NCBI RefSeq assembly: GCF_029011175.1
Contig: NZ_CP118946.1
Location: forward strand, 2,153,157-2,217,156
Length of the DNA stretch: 64,000 nucleotides
Reading direction: 5' to 3'
Source of the DNA: Winkia neuii
GTDB lineage: Bacteria > Actinomycetota > Actinomycetes > Actinomycetales > Actinomycetaceae
Shown: positions 52,234 through 61,331 of the stretch, piece after piece
Layout: each line of letters starts with the position of its first letter
Numbering within the stretch: position 1 is the first letter of the stretch
Translations under genes and position numbers: made by a program
Notes under the pieces: model-generated
Told to the model about the DNA's origin: nothing
Seen by the model: the letters and a program-made list of their open reading frames with translations, nothing else
The model's database searches: none

Positions 52234-53850
52234 TTATGCCTTGAGTGCGCCTTCTTCGAGTTCTACGTGACGCACCGTAGTATCCACGCGATGCGTTATT
52301 TCTAGCACCGTCTTTCCGTGCAGCGCGCCGCGCAGATTCGCTCTGACTGTCTGCAGGGTGGCTTCGTCCAGGTGTGAGGTGACTTCGTCCAGCACGTAGG
52401 CGTCCGCGTCCATTAGGAGCCCTCGTGCCAGCAGTAGCCTCTGCTTCTGGCCCCCAGACAACTGGTTTGGGCGAAGGTGGGCCTGCAGCCCCCCGAGGGC
52501 GGCTACGTCCTCTTCCAGCGCAACTACCTTCAATACTTTTTCGAGGGCGCCTCCTGGCACCTGCTTGCCAAGTTTCAGGTTGTCGGCGACCGTGCCATCA
52601 ATCAGGCTGCCGTCCTGACTGATTACGCAAATCCGTTGGCGCACCGCCTGGGGCGATATTCGGTTTAGGTAAATCCCGTCAACTATGATTCCGCCCTTAT
52701 CCGGATCCCAGGCGCGGGCCAGCAATGCACCGATAGTGGATTTCCCCGACCCCGAAGGGCCGGACAGGCACGTGTACTGCCCAGGGTGCAGCGTTAGCGT
52801 CAATCCTTTCAAGCCGCGTTCAGTCTTCGGATACTTGAAGTAGACCTGATCGAACACGATCTGCGGCGCTACCCCAACCTGCCAGTCGTCTCCATCGAGC
52901 TGCTCGCCTGCGTTGTCGATCATCGCAAAGAGTCTGCGTGCGGATTCCTTCGCAGCCACTCGGCCCTCCCCACCTTCGCGCAACGCGGTAGCGCTAGCTA
53001 GGGAACCAACCGCAAGTCCCAGGGCTGCCAAAGTTTGCGGCAGGCTTTGCTGCATTGAAGCGACCATGCCGGCCACGGTAATTAGAAGAAACGCATCCCA
53101 GCACAGTCCTACTGCCCCGCGCACACCTTTCCACCGCTCAGCCTTCTCGAGTGCTCGGCCTATCTGCTCCCCGTTGTTGGTGATTCTAGTTAGCGCCTCG
53201 TCCTGCTTCTGATTCGACAGGAGTTCTGCCAGTGCGATGCGACTGCGGGTTAGCTCCCTAGACAGCTCACTTCGCACCTCTAGTTCACCCTGTTTGGCTC
53301 TAGCTATCTGGCCCTCGGTTAGGGCCGTAAGTGCAAAGGCGCTAGCCCATAGACCTACGCACAAAATCAATCCTGCAGTAAACCCCGTCAACTGCATTAC
53401 CGCTGCTCCCGCGAGCACCGGAACTACTACCGCCGCTATCCGAGGCACGATCGTGTGGGCATAGAAAGCCTCGACCCGATCGATGTCTCGCACAGCCGAG
53501 GGCAGCACGTCTGCAACGTCCATTTCGCTAATGCTCGCCGGCGCCCTCTTCGCCAGAGCTACATACAGCCGCACCCGCAGTCCGGCCAGCATGGTGAAGG
53601 CAACCAGGTGCCCGGAGTAATGCTCTAGGTAGGAACACCCCGCCCTCACAAGGCCGGTAATAACCAGGGCGACTCCCAGCTGTAGGCGTGGGGCTTTCCC
53701 GGCAACGGCACAGCCGACTAGCACGAAGCCAAGAGCGAAGATCGCCATCCGCGCGCACGCACCGACAATTCTTGCTAGCGCCGACACAATCAGGGGGCGG
53801 CGAGTTCCTTTCGCCTCTCGAAGCAGTCGCCTTGTTACGGATCGTTTCAT
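52234..53850 (-). CDS. cydC: ABC transporter, fused membrane and ATPase domains (CydC-like)
   Basis: The 538 residues comprise a six-helix membrane domain (about 1-310) and an ATPase domain with Walker A GPSGSGKST, signature LSGGQKQRL and Walker B YVLDEVTSHLD, where Val replaces the usual Pro. It is the second gene of an ABC half-transporter pair; its start overlaps the first by four bases. The pair resembles CydDC, which exports cysteine/glutathione and supports cytochrome bd assembly, and lies next to the thioredoxin genes. The specific symbol is tentative; other heterodimeric exporters cannot be excluded. Confidence 0.75.
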   Translation of the reverse strand: MKRSVTRRLLREAKGTRRPLIVSALARIVGACARMAIFALGFVLVGCAVAGKAPRLQLGVALVITGLVRAGCSYLEHYSGHLVAFTMLAGLRVRLYVALAKRAPASISEMDVADVLPSAVRDIDRVEAFYAHTIVPRIAAVVVPVLAGAAVMQLTGFTAGLILCVGLWASAFALTALTEGQIARAKQGELEVRSELSRELTRSRIALAELLSNQKQDEALTRITNNGEQIGRALEKAERWKGVRGAVGLCWDAFLLITVAGMVASMQQSLPQTLAALGLAVGSLASATALREGGEGRVAAKESARRLFAMIDNAGEQLDGDDWQVGVAPQIVFDQVYFKYPKTERGLKGLTLTLHPGQYTCLSGPSGSGKSTIGALLARAWDPDKGGIIVDGIYLNRISPQAVRQRICVISQDGSLIDGTVADNLKLGKQVPGGALEKVLKVVALEEDVAALGGLQAHLRPNQLSGGQKQRLLLARGLLMDADAYVLDEVTSHLDEATLQTVRANLRGALHGKTVLEITHRVDTTVRHVELEEGALKA

Positions 53851-55412
53851 CGTGCCTCAACTCTTACTACTCGCTGCGCTGCCGCAATCGCTTCGGCGCG
53901 ATGCGCTATGTGCAAGATCGTTCTTTTCCCTGTCTGCTCTGCCAACGTCTTCAAGATGAGTTTCTGGCTCTGCTCGTCGATTGAGGCGGTGGGCTCATCC
54001 AGAAGTAACAGCTCCTTGTCGCTCGCCAACGCGATCGCGATGGCTATTCTGGCCCGCTGTCCACCAGAGAGATTCTTTCCACCTTCTATAAGAGGCAAAT
54101 CTAAACCTCCGTTTGCTCGGAGCCAGCTGCCGATCTGCGCATCTTCAAGCGCCTGCCAAATTGCGGTTTCCGTTCTACTACCGAAGCACTGCCTTACTGT
54201 GTCGCCCAGCAGGTACGGATTCTGCGGCACGTATGCCACGCAAGAAGCAGCAGGATACCGGGCGCTGGAGTCAACCCCGTCAATGGCAACCTTTCCGGAA
54301 AGTACCGGAACAAAACCTTCTAACACCCCGGCGATGGTACTTTTCCCCGCGCCGGTTGCCCCGACCAGGGCAACGTGTTCCCCTTTGCGAACACTCAAAA
54401 AGAAATTGCGTAAAACCGGCTTATCCTGCGCATATCCTGCCGTTACGTCAACTAGGTCAACTATATTGTGTGGGTTAGGCTGCCCATAGACGGCTGATTC
54501 TGACCTTTTCAGCGAATGCTCAAATCCGCTCAGCGCCGTCTGCGCGCCCCGCCCTCCCATTGCCGAAACAAAGTAGAGTCCTGCGCGGTCTACTGGACGC
54601 AACGCGATTACCAAACTGGCGCAAGCTGCCACGGCCATCCCGGAATAGGGTGCTTCTACGCTCAAGACAAGAGCAGAAGCGGTGAAGGCAACCGCAAAGG
54701 CGGCCATATGGATCACGAACAACACCGACTGGTTTACCGCTAAAAGGGACATGGTTCGCTGTCTTTGCACTTCTGCTGATTCCTCAACACGCTCGGTCAA
54801 GAAGTCCTGCCCATTCAAATAGGAAGCCGCTCCAAGAGCTCGCAGCGACTGTAGGTATGATTCGCTGAGACGGGCTTCGGCGCGTCTATTCGCCACCGAG
54901 GACTTGCGAATCTTCTTCAGGAAAAGGCGAACCAGAACGTAAGCCAGCCCCGAGGTGGCGCTCAGCGTCAGAGCTGATCTCCACATCCCCCATAGCGCCC
55001 AAACGACGCTTACACAGAACGGTGAGTAGAGCATGGCCAACAGTTCCGGTAGGACTTTCGTTTTGGCGCCCGCTACCCGCTCTACGATTCCGGTAGTAAT
55101 GGCAGTAATCCGCCCTGCCGAGGGCGCTCCCACCGGCCCGGCTGCATATACCTTATTTAATATGCGCGATCGCAAGTCGCCCTCGAGCCGCCCTGCTGCT
55201 TTGCCTCCGCCAAGTCGACACGCCAAGGAGCAAGAAGCGGCTACGGCTACAAGCAGTAGCGGTAGCAGCAAAGTCCGCCGCGGTGCAGCCTGCCCGGACA
55301 AGACGGCTTGCAGATAAGGAGCGGCTGCCAGGGCGGCGTCTGTCAGTAGTAGCGGTACTAACACTGCCGCTAGCACGTTGGGTAGCAGAGGTGGTTTCGA
55401 CAAAGTTCGCAC
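53847..55412 (-). CDS. cydD: ABC transporter, fused membrane and ATPase domains (CydD-like)
   Basis: The 521 residues have a membrane domain (about 1-300) and an ATPase with Walker A GATGAGKST, signature LSGGQRARI and Walker B LLLLDEPTASID, then the switch His in IAHRAEA. It is transcribed before the overlapping CydC-like gene (ATGA), so the two should form a heterodimer. The start is near a region divergent from the aminotransferase gene. The naming by analogy with CydD is tentative; no cytochrome bd genes are in the window. Confidence 0.75.
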   Translation of the reverse strand: MRTLSKPPLLPNVLAAVLVPLLLTDAALAAAPYLQAVLSGQAAPRRTLLLPLLLVAVAASCSLACRLGGGKAAGRLEGDLRSRILNKVYAAGPVGAPSAGRITAITTGIVERVAGAKTKVLPELLAMLYSPFCVSVVWALWGMWRSALTLSATSGLAYVLVRLFLKKIRKSSVANRRAEARLSESYLQSLRALGAASYLNGQDFLTERVEESAEVQRQRTMSLLAVNQSVLFVIHMAAFAVAFTASALVLSVEAPYSGMAVAACASLVIALRPVDRAGLYFVSAMGGRGAQTALSGFEHSLKRSESAVYGQPNPHNIVDLVDVTAGYAQDKPVLRNFFLSVRKGEHVALVGATGAGKSTIAGVLEGFVPVLSGKVAIDGVDSSARYPAASCVAYVPQNPYLLGDTVRQCFGSRTETAIWQALEDAQIGSWLRANGGLDLPLIEGGKNLSGGQRARIAIAIALASDKELLLLDEPTASIDEQSQKLILKTLAEQTGKRTILHIAHRAEAIAAAQRVVRVEAR

Positions 55413-55532
55413 AACACAAGCCTAGTCGACCCAACCCGACATAAACATTCGGTAATGTTGATCTTCTGTATGGCAAACCTTTAGAAAATAGTGGCACTAT
55501 AGATTGCATAGTTGCCAATAGAGGAGGCACAT

Positions 55533-56810
55533 GTGACCGCTAAGAAGGCGCGCAGCTCTAAAGCGTCTAACCTGGACCAATGGGACGACATTTATTCCGA
55601 AAAGGCTCGCAATCTTCGCCAAAGCGAGATTAGGGCACTATTTTCAGTTGTGTCACGTCCCGAGGTCGTTTCCCTTGCCGGCGGAATGCCCAATATCAAG
55701 GATCTTCCGCTCGACCGACTAGCTGAATCAGCCAAGCAACTAATTGCTAGGCACGGTGCACAGGCTATGCAGTACGGTGGCGGTCAGGGGTATTTAGAAC
55801 TGCGCGAACAAATAAGCCAGGTTATGACTTACGACGGTTACGCCCCTAACCCCGACAACATTGTCATTACTACGGGCTCTCAACAGGCCCTGGACTACGT
55901 CACGCAGATCTTTATTGATCCAGGCGACGTCATTGTGGCCGAGTCTCCCTCTTACGTCGGTGCGCTAGGTGTATTCGAGGCCTACAGAGCCGACGTGCGT
56001 CACGTCCCCCTCGATGACGACGGTGTTATCCCCGAGGCGCTGGACGAAATCCTCACGCAGCTGGAAAAGGCCGGCACCCCCGCGAAGATGTTTTATACGG
56101 TCCCGAATTATCACAACCCGGCCGGGGTGACTCTCTCAGCTGAGCGACGCCCTCGGGTAGTAGAGATTTGCCGCAAGCATCACGTGCTCATCTTGGAAGA
56201 TAATCCGTATGGCCTGCTCGGATTCCATTCTGACCCGATCCCTTCGCTACATTCCTACGATCCCGATTCGGTGGTCTATCTAGGTTCCTTCTCGAAGATG
56301 TTTGCCCCCGGTTTCCGCATTGGCTGGGCCGCTGCTCCTCCGGCTATCCGACAGAAGCTGGTTCTTGCCTCTGAATCGGCAGTGCTCTCGCCTTCGATGG
56401 TTGGGCAGATGGCAATCAGCGGCTACCTGCGCGATTACGACTGGTATTCCCAGGTCAAGGTTTTCCGAGCCATGTACGAGGAACGTTGCAACGCAATGCT
56501 TTCGGCGCTCGAAGAATTCCTGCCTTACTGTACTTGGACAAAGCCGCAGGGCGGTTTCTACACCTGGCTAACTGTGCCCGAGGGCATCGATACCAAGGAC
56601 ATGCTACCTCGCGCCGTGACTGAACTGGTCGCTTACACTCCCGGCACTGCATTCTTTGCCGACGGCTCTGGGCACCGAAATATTCGACTTTCGTACTGCT
56701 ACCCCGAGCCCGAAGAAATTCGCGAGGGCGTACGCAGGCTTTCCGTTGTAATGGATCACGAACTGGAGCTACTGAAGTTGTTCGGTGGCCCAAAGGCTAA
56801 GGAGGACTAA
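55533..56810 (+). CDS. PLP-dependent aminotransferase, class I fold (aminoadipate-like)
   Basis: The GTG at 55533 is preferred because GAGGAGG lies five bases upstream; an in-frame start at 55512 lacks this. The protein has 425 residues. The PLP-binding Lys is in GSFSKMFAPGFRIGW, TVPNYHNPAGVT binds the cofactor ring region, and IRLSYCYP has the substrate-carboxylate Arg. It resembles 2-aminoadipate or multi-substrate aminotransferases without the GntR domain of MocR proteins. The D-Ala-D-Ala ligase-like gene begins two bases after its stop, so a shared role in amino-acid or wall metabolism is possible. Confidence 0.87.
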   Translation: MTAKKARSSKASNLDQWDDIYSEKARNLRQSEIRALFSVVSRPEVVSLAGGMPNIKDLPLDRLAESAKQLIARHGAQAMQYGGGQGYLELREQISQVMTYDGYAPNPDNIVITTGSQQALDYVTQIFIDPGDVIVAESPSYVGALGVFEAYRADVRHVPLDDDGVIPEALDEILTQLEKAGTPAKMFYTVPNYHNPAGVTLSAERRPRVVEICRKHHVLILEDNPYGLLGFHSDPIPSLHSYDPDSVVYLGSFSKMFAPGFRIGWAAAPPAIRQKLVLASESAVLSPSMVGQMAISGYLRDYDWYSQVKVFRAMYEERCNAMLSALEEFLPYCTWTKPQGGFYTWLTVPEGIDTKDMLPRAVTELVAYTPGTAFFADGSGHRNIRLSYCYPEPEEIREGVRRLSVVMDHELELLKLFGGPKAKED

Positions 56811-56812
56811 CA

Positions 56813-57823
56813 ATGGCTAATGAAGAACAGGCTCCTATGCCTCAGGAGCTCCCTAGGTCCGTCGCCGTGGTTGCCGGCGGAATCACTCAAGAGCGGGACG
56901 TTTCCCTTGCGTCGGGCACCCGCGTAACCAATCGGTTAGTTCGAGCCGGATTTGACGCCCACCTTGTGGAATTTGGTCCCCACCTTTTAGAGAACCTAAA
57001 TAGGATGCAGCCCGATGTAGTATTTCCGCTGGTACACGGGTCTTTCGGCGAGGACGGAACACTGCAGGCGCTGCTGAAGCTAGCTGGTTTCCCCTTTGTT
57101 GGATCCGGCCCGCAGGCCTGCAAGCTCTCTTCGGCTAAACCGGTAGCCAAATCCGTCGTGGCCAAGAACGGCCTTACTACTCCCCCGGCTGTGTCGCTGC
57201 CACAGGAAGTTTTTAGGCAGCTGGACTCCGATCAGATCCTGGATCTGCTAGAAAACAAGCTCGGTCTGCCCATGATGGTAAAGCCTGCTTCCGGAGGATC
57301 CGCCCTCGGGGTAACCTACGTGAACGATCGGGCGGATCTAGCGCGCGCTATGATTTCAGCTTTTTCCTACGACGAAGAGGTGCTGGTAGAGCAATACGTT
57401 TCAGGTCGGGAGCTGGCAGTCTCGATAATCGATTCTGAGGACGGCCCGGTGGCACTTCCGGTTGTCGAGATCATGCCGGAAGACGGGCGTTACGATTACG
57501 ATGCTCGATACGCGGTCGGCCGCTCCGCCTTCTCTGTTCCTGCAGAGTTGGACCAGAAAGCACTGGAAGCTGTCCATGATCTAGCACTTGGCTGTCATCG
57601 CGTATTGGAACTATCCCACCTGAGCCGCATAGACGTCATCCTGGACGAACAAGGCACCCCCTGGTTTATCGATGCCAACGTTGCTCCGGGTATGACGGAC
57701 ACCTCCCTCTTTCCCCAGGCAGCAGAAGCAGCAGAGGGATCCAGTTTTCAGCAGATTCTGCAGGACCTAGTTATTCGGGCCTACCAGCAGGGCTCTCGCG
57801 AGGTTACCGATGTAGCAGATTAG
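56813..57823 (+). CDS. ddl: D-alanine--D-alanine ligase family protein
   Basis: The 336-residue ATP-grasp protein has VHGSFGEDGTLQALL (the Ddl N-terminal signature), KPASGGSALGV for ATP binding, EQYVSGRELAVSI and the metal-binding end WFIDANVAPGMT. In the usual enzyme the last motif reads N-x-x-P-G-(M/F)-T, as here (NVAPGMT). It joins two D-Ala for peptidoglycan, or a related peptide ligation. It is cotranscribed with the aminotransferase and ended by a terminator next to parS. Confidence 0.85.
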   Translation: MANEEQAPMPQELPRSVAVVAGGITQERDVSLASGTRVTNRLVRAGFDAHLVEFGPHLLENLNRMQPDVVFPLVHGSFGEDGTLQALLKLAGFPFVGSGPQACKLSSAKPVAKSVVAKNGLTTPPAVSLPQEVFRQLDSDQILDLLENKLGLPMMVKPASGGSALGVTYVNDRADLARAMISAFSYDEEVLVEQYVSGRELAVSIIDSEDGPVALPVVEIMPEDGRYDYDARYAVGRSAFSVPAELDQKALEAVHDLALGCHRVLELSHLSRIDVILDEQGTPWFIDANVAPGMTDTSLFPQAAEAAEGSSFQQILQDLVIRAYQQGSREVTDVAD

Positions 57824-57840
57824 AACTGCATAGTTAACCA

Positions 57841-57879
57841 AAAGTGGCGGCTACCAATCAGGTAGCCGCCACTTTGTTT
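57841..57879 (+). terminator. Terminator between ddl and parB
   Basis: A perfect 15-bp stem (AAAGTGGCGGCTACC at 57841-57855 with its complement at 57861-57875) closes on AATCA. It is followed by GTTT, and overlaps the first base of the parS site. It can act in both directions for the convergent ddl and parB genes. Confidence 0.9.
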
Positions 57880-57890
57880 CACGTGAAACA
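57875..57890. other. parS site 1
   Basis: The 16-base palindrome TGTTTCACGTGAAACA matches the ParB-binding consensus exactly. It lies between the ddl terminator and the parB stop codon. Confidence 0.95.
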
Positions 57891-57925
57891 ATTGCTGCAG
57901 AAAAAGAACCGCGTACCTAGCGCGA

Positions 57926-59011
57926 TTACTTCAGCAATCCAGCAATACGCTGGAAGTCCTCCGCATCGGCATATTCGATGACAATCTTTCCCTTTTTCTT
58001 ACCCGGCTTCACGATCACCCGGGTATCCAGTTTGTTGCCAAGGTTATCTTGGAAGGACTGTTCCGCCGCACTGATAGCAGTCACGCTCCGGCCAACCTTC
58101 TTGCTTGGGGTAGTTGGCTCCGAGCTGAGGAATAACGCGATCTGTTCCTCTGTCGATCGCACCGACCAACCTTCGGCCACAATACGTGTCGCGAACCGCT
58201 CCATGTCCTCCGGTTCGGAAAGACTCAGAAGGGCACGAGCGTGCCCGGCGGACAGCACGCCGGCTGCAACCCGTCGTTGTACGGGAGCCGGAAGCTTCAG
58301 CAACCGAACAGTGTTTGCGATCTGCGGACGGGAGCGCTTGATCCGCACCGCGAGCTCGGACTGCGTGCACTTGAAATCGTCCATTAGCTGCTGGTAGGCC
58401 GCAGCCTCTTCCAGCGGATTCAAATTAGACCTGTGCAAGTTTTCCAGCAACGCATCGCGCAGCAGGTCTTGCTCTTCGGTCTTGCGCACAATTGCCGGAA
58501 TAGTTACTTTCCCCGCCTGTTTCGAGGCCCGCCACCGGCGCTCGCCCATAATCAGCTCGTAGTGCTCCCCCTTGGGGCCAAGCTCGTGCAACGGTCGCAC
58601 CACGATCGGTTGCAGTACTCCTACCTCGCCTATGGACTCCGCTAACTCTTCAAGCTCCTGCTGATCGAAGTTCTGCCTGGGCTGCTTCGTATTCGGAATT
58701 ATGTCGGCAATAGCTACATCGCCAAAGGAAGCCCCCGGCACCTTCACCAGATTTGTTTCACGTGAAACATTCTTCTGCGGCTCAGTTACCTTAGTTTCTA
58801 CCTTGCGCTTAACGTGGGCCTTTTTCCCGTATTTCTTTTCCCGCTTGCGAGGTGTCAGCAGATCCGAGGCCGACCCACCGCTTGGGTGACTTACGGAATC
58901 TGGGAAGAAAATATCAACAGGCTTGCCCTTTTTAGTAGCAGGCTCACGTTGCTCCGACGGGATTAGAGCACCCAGCCCACGGCCGAGCCCGCCTGCACGA
59001 CGTGCGTTCAC
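57926..59011 (-). CDS. parB: Chromosome partitioning protein ParB
   Basis: ParB binds parS near the origin and spreads to form the segregation complex. The 361 residues have a basic, disordered N-terminus (about 1-120) and the ParB/Srx domain with IIPNTKQPRQNFD, the CTP-binding GERRWRASK (C motif) and ENLHRSNLNPLEEA. The helix-turn-helix LAVRIKRSRPQIANTVRLLKLP follows, then a C-terminal dimerisation segment. The start overlaps the parA stop (ATGA). A parS site lies inside the gene. Confidence 0.96.
   Translation of the reverse strand: MNARRAGGLGRGLGALIPSEQREPATKKGKPVDIFFPDSVSHPSGGSASDLLTPRKREKKYGKKAHVKRKVETKVTEPQKNVSRETNLVKVPGASFGDVAIADIIPNTKQPRQNFDQQELEELAESIGEVGVLQPIVVRPLHELGPKGEHYELIMGERRWRASKQAGKVTIPAIVRKTEEQDLLRDALLENLHRSNLNPLEEAAAYQQLMDDFKCTQSELAVRIKRSRPQIANTVRLLKLPAPVQRRVAAGVLSAGHARALLSLSEPEDMERFATRIVAEGWSVRSTEEQIALFLSSEPTTPSKKVGRSVTAISAAEQSFQDNLGNKLDTRVIVKPGKKKGKIVIEYADAEDFQRIAGLLK
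58754..58769. other. parS site 2, inside parB
   Basis: A second exact TGTTTCACGTGAAACA lies in the part of parB encoding the disordered N-terminal region, where the sequence encodes NVSRETNL. Confidence 0.95.
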
Positions 59012-59877
59012 TCGAAGCTCCTCTTGTTAAGTTCGTAAGCGGCTTCTTTGTAGGCCAACGCCCCCAAGCCCTTACGGTCGTAGCTAATAACTGTCTGCGA
59101 ATAGCTCGGTGCCTCCGAAACCGTGATGTTCCTTGGAATGGCGGTCTGCAGCACCTGATCAGAAAAGTGCTCGCGCACTTCCCTTTCCACGTCCTTTCCC
59201 AGACGCGTGCGGCGATCCAGCATAGTCATCAAGATGGCAGAAATATGAAGCTTCTCATTGAAAGCCTCGCTAATGCCGTTTATAGAACGCTGTAGCTGCG
59301 ACAGACCTTCAAGAGCGTAGTATTCTGCCTGCATCGGAATTAAGACTTCTTCTGCCGCTACGCAGGCGTTCAAAGTAAGCAGTCCAAGCGAGGGCGGACA
59401 GTCAATAAATACGTAGTGCGGATGGTGCTTCTCGACGTACTCTTCTAACGCATCCCGTAGCAGGTATTCTCTGCGCTCGGCGTCGGGCAATTCCATTTCC
59501 GCTCCGGCAAGATCGATTGTGGCCGGTACAACCTTCAGCGACGGAAATTCTGGGTTGGTAACCACTGCGTCTTCAATACTGGTTTCGCCAAGGAGTACCG
59601 TGTAAGTATCAGCGGTCCCAATTCCGTGGGGCGCACCCAGGGCCGTGGAGGCATTCCCCTGGGGGTCAGAGTCGATGACCAGCACCTCTAGACCATTGTC
59701 CGCTAGCGCGGCTGCTAGATTCACGACGGAGGTAGTCTTACCTACGCCACCCTTCTGGTTAGCAACTGCGATGATGCGCGTACCCTGAGGCTTTTTAAAC
59801 TTCAACTTCTTCAGCTGGCGAGCCTTTTCGTTCCTGGCTGTCAGCTTGTCTGCAAAAGACTTGGTGCGTGGGCTCAC
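59008..59877 (-). CDS. parA: Chromosome partitioning ATPase ParA
   Basis: ParA drives separation of the origins together with ParB. The GTG at 59877, with GGAGG seven bases upstream, gives 289 residues; an earlier in-frame ATG at 59913 lacks such a site. The deviant Walker A is KGGVGKTTS (43-50), Walker A' is VLVIDSDPQGNAS and Walker B is YVFIDCPPS. The N-terminal 35 residues are strongly basic, as is usual for DNA-binding ParA tails. The stop overlaps parB. The upstream neighbour is rsmG. Confidence 0.96.
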   Translation of the reverse strand: MSPRTKSFADKLTARNEKARQLKKLKFKKPQGTRIIAVANQKGGVGKTTSVVNLAAALADNGLEVLVIDSDPQGNASTALGAPHGIGTADTYTVLLGETSIEDAVVTNPEFPSLKVVPATIDLAGAEMELPDAERREYLLRDALEEYVEKHHPHYVFIDCPPSLGLLTLNACVAAEEVLIPMQAEYYALEGLSQLQRSINGISEAFNEKLHISAILMTMLDRRTRLGKDVEREVREHFSDQVLQTAIPRNITVSEAPSYSQTVISYDRKGLGALAYKEAAYELNKRSFE

Positions 59878-60013
59878 GTGCAATCCTCCATTAATCTTGT
59901 ACCTATCTATCATAGATGCCAGCTCTGGCTAATGGCGCATTGTTTTACGGTTGCAAGCTATAGAAACATCACACAGCATTTCCAACACCCCGCCACATAA
60001 GGGCATAAAGAAA

Positions 60014-60039
60014 GGGAGTGTTTCACGTGAAACACTCCC
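60014..60039. other. parS site 3 within a 26-bp palindrome
   Basis: The exact parS (60019-60034) is flanked by GGGAG and CTCCC, making a 26-bp perfect palindrome between rsmG and parA. As RNA it would form a hairpin, so it might also affect read-through from rsmG. Confidence 0.92.
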
Positions 60040-60067
60040 CGTCCTCGACCCAAAGTAGGGTCACAAG

Positions 60068-60742
60068 CTAGATCCGCAAGGCCTCCACAATCCGCGTAAT
60101 CTCTTCCGGATCGTCAGGCGCTGCAGGCGAAGGCATCTCGTGTACCTTGACCTTAATCAGCTTCGCCTTGCGAAGCACATGTCGCGCTTCTTCGACCTCT
60201 TCCTTTGCCTTGCGCCCCTTCAGGGCAAGCAGCTTTCCCTCCACGTAAAGCAAAGGAGAAACCATCGGGGCAAGCTTCATCATGTTCGCCACTGCCCTGG
60301 CGGTAACGAAGTGGAATTTCTTGGCACTCTTGCGCTGCATGGCTTCTTGGGCTCGCCCGTGAATCAGCGTGACGTTATCCAAACCCATTTCATTGATTAC
60401 ATCGTCAAGCCATTCAATGCGACGCTCCATGGGCTCGATCAACGTAACGTCGATGTCCGGGCGCATAGCCGCCAACACGATACCCGGAAAACCAGCTCCC
60501 GAACCGATGTCAGCCAGCCTCAGGGGCAACTCAGCGTCCAAATCCTCGGGGGGCAAAAATTCCGCGACCTGCGCAGAATTGACGATGTGCCTAGTCCACA
60601 ACCGGGGCAACTCGCGCGGCCCAATTAGTCCGCGCAGTTCGCCCTCGTCGCGCAGCATGAAGGAAAAGTGCTCTAGCGGGCCGAAGGAATACCCCAGGTA
60701 ATCCTTTACAGTCTGCGAGGGAACTTCCAGTTCGCCGCTCAT
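60068..60742 (-). CDS. rsmG: 16S rRNA (guanine527-N7)-methyltransferase
   Basis: RsmG (GidB) methylates 16S rRNA G527 using SAM. The 224 residues contain ADIGSGAGFPGIVLA (SAM motif I), LIEPMERRIEWLDDVI and VTARAVANMMKLAPM with the family Arg-Ala. Its start overlaps the khpB stop (ATGA). The order yidC-khpB-rsmG-parA-parB is the standard origin cluster of actinobacteria. Confidence 0.96.
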   Translation of the reverse strand: MSGELEVPSQTVKDYLGYSFGPLEHFSFMLRDEGELRGLIGPRELPRLWTRHIVNSAQVAEFLPPEDLDAELPLRLADIGSGAGFPGIVLAAMRPDIDVTLIEPMERRIEWLDDVINEMGLDNVTLIHGRAQEAMQRKSAKKFHFVTARAVANMMKLAPMVSPLLYVEGKLLALKGRKAKEEVEEARHVLRKAKLIKVKVHEMPSPAAPDDPEEITRIVEALRI

Positions 60743-61320
60743 TCGTCACCTTCGGGGGCAAGCACAACGACGTAGCGCTTCGGCTCGCTACCCTCGGATT
60801 CAGAGGTCAGTCCAGCTTCGGCAACCACATCGTGGCAAACCTTCCGCTCGAACGGATTCATAGGCTTCAGCTCTACGTCATCGCCGCTTTCGCGCACCTC
60901 GGCAATGGCTTTCTCGGTAATCTTCCGCAGCGCGGCCTTGCGGTCTGCGCGGTAGCCGGCCACATCCAGCATCAGCCTGGACCGCTGCCCCGTACGCGCC
61001 TGTACGGCGAGTCTGGTCAGTTCCTGCAACGATTCCAGCACGTGCCCATCCTTACCGGCAAGGCGCTTCAGGTCGCGCAGGTCCTCGCCCTCGGCAATAA
61101 TTTCGACGCTGGCGCGGTCATTTTCCACGTCAATGTCGATGTCGCCACCGAGGTCGGCAATGTCGAGCAGTTCTTCCAGATAGTCGGCGGCAATGTCGCC
61201 TTCTTCCTCGAGCTGTTCCAGCCGCTCGTCTGCGCCAGGAGTGGTCTCTTGGTCCTCGCCAATTACTTCGATGGCGTTGTCATCGGTCACCAGACCGTTG
61301 TCAGTTAGGCTCTTCTGCAT
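60739..61320 (-). CDS. khpB: RNA-binding protein KhpB (Jag)
   Basis: The 193-residue protein has an acidic N-terminus (about 1-55), a KH-type domain (VEIIAEGEDLRDLKRLAGKDGHVLES region, about 70-105) and a C-terminal R3H domain with LKPMNPFERKVCHDVVAE. KhpB proteins bind RNA and are linked to cell-division and wall control. It lies 11 bases after yidC and overlaps rsmG, as usual. Confidence 0.93.
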   Translation of the reverse strand: MQKSLTDNGLVTDDNAIEVIGEDQETTPGADERLEQLEEEGDIAADYLEELLDIADLGGDIDIDVENDRASVEIIAEGEDLRDLKRLAGKDGHVLESLQELTRLAVQARTGQRSRLMLDVAGYRADRKAALRKITEKAIAEVRESGDDVELKPMNPFERKVCHDVVAEAGLTSESEGSEPKRYVVVLAPEGDE

Positions 61321-61331
61321 CTTTTTGGCCC

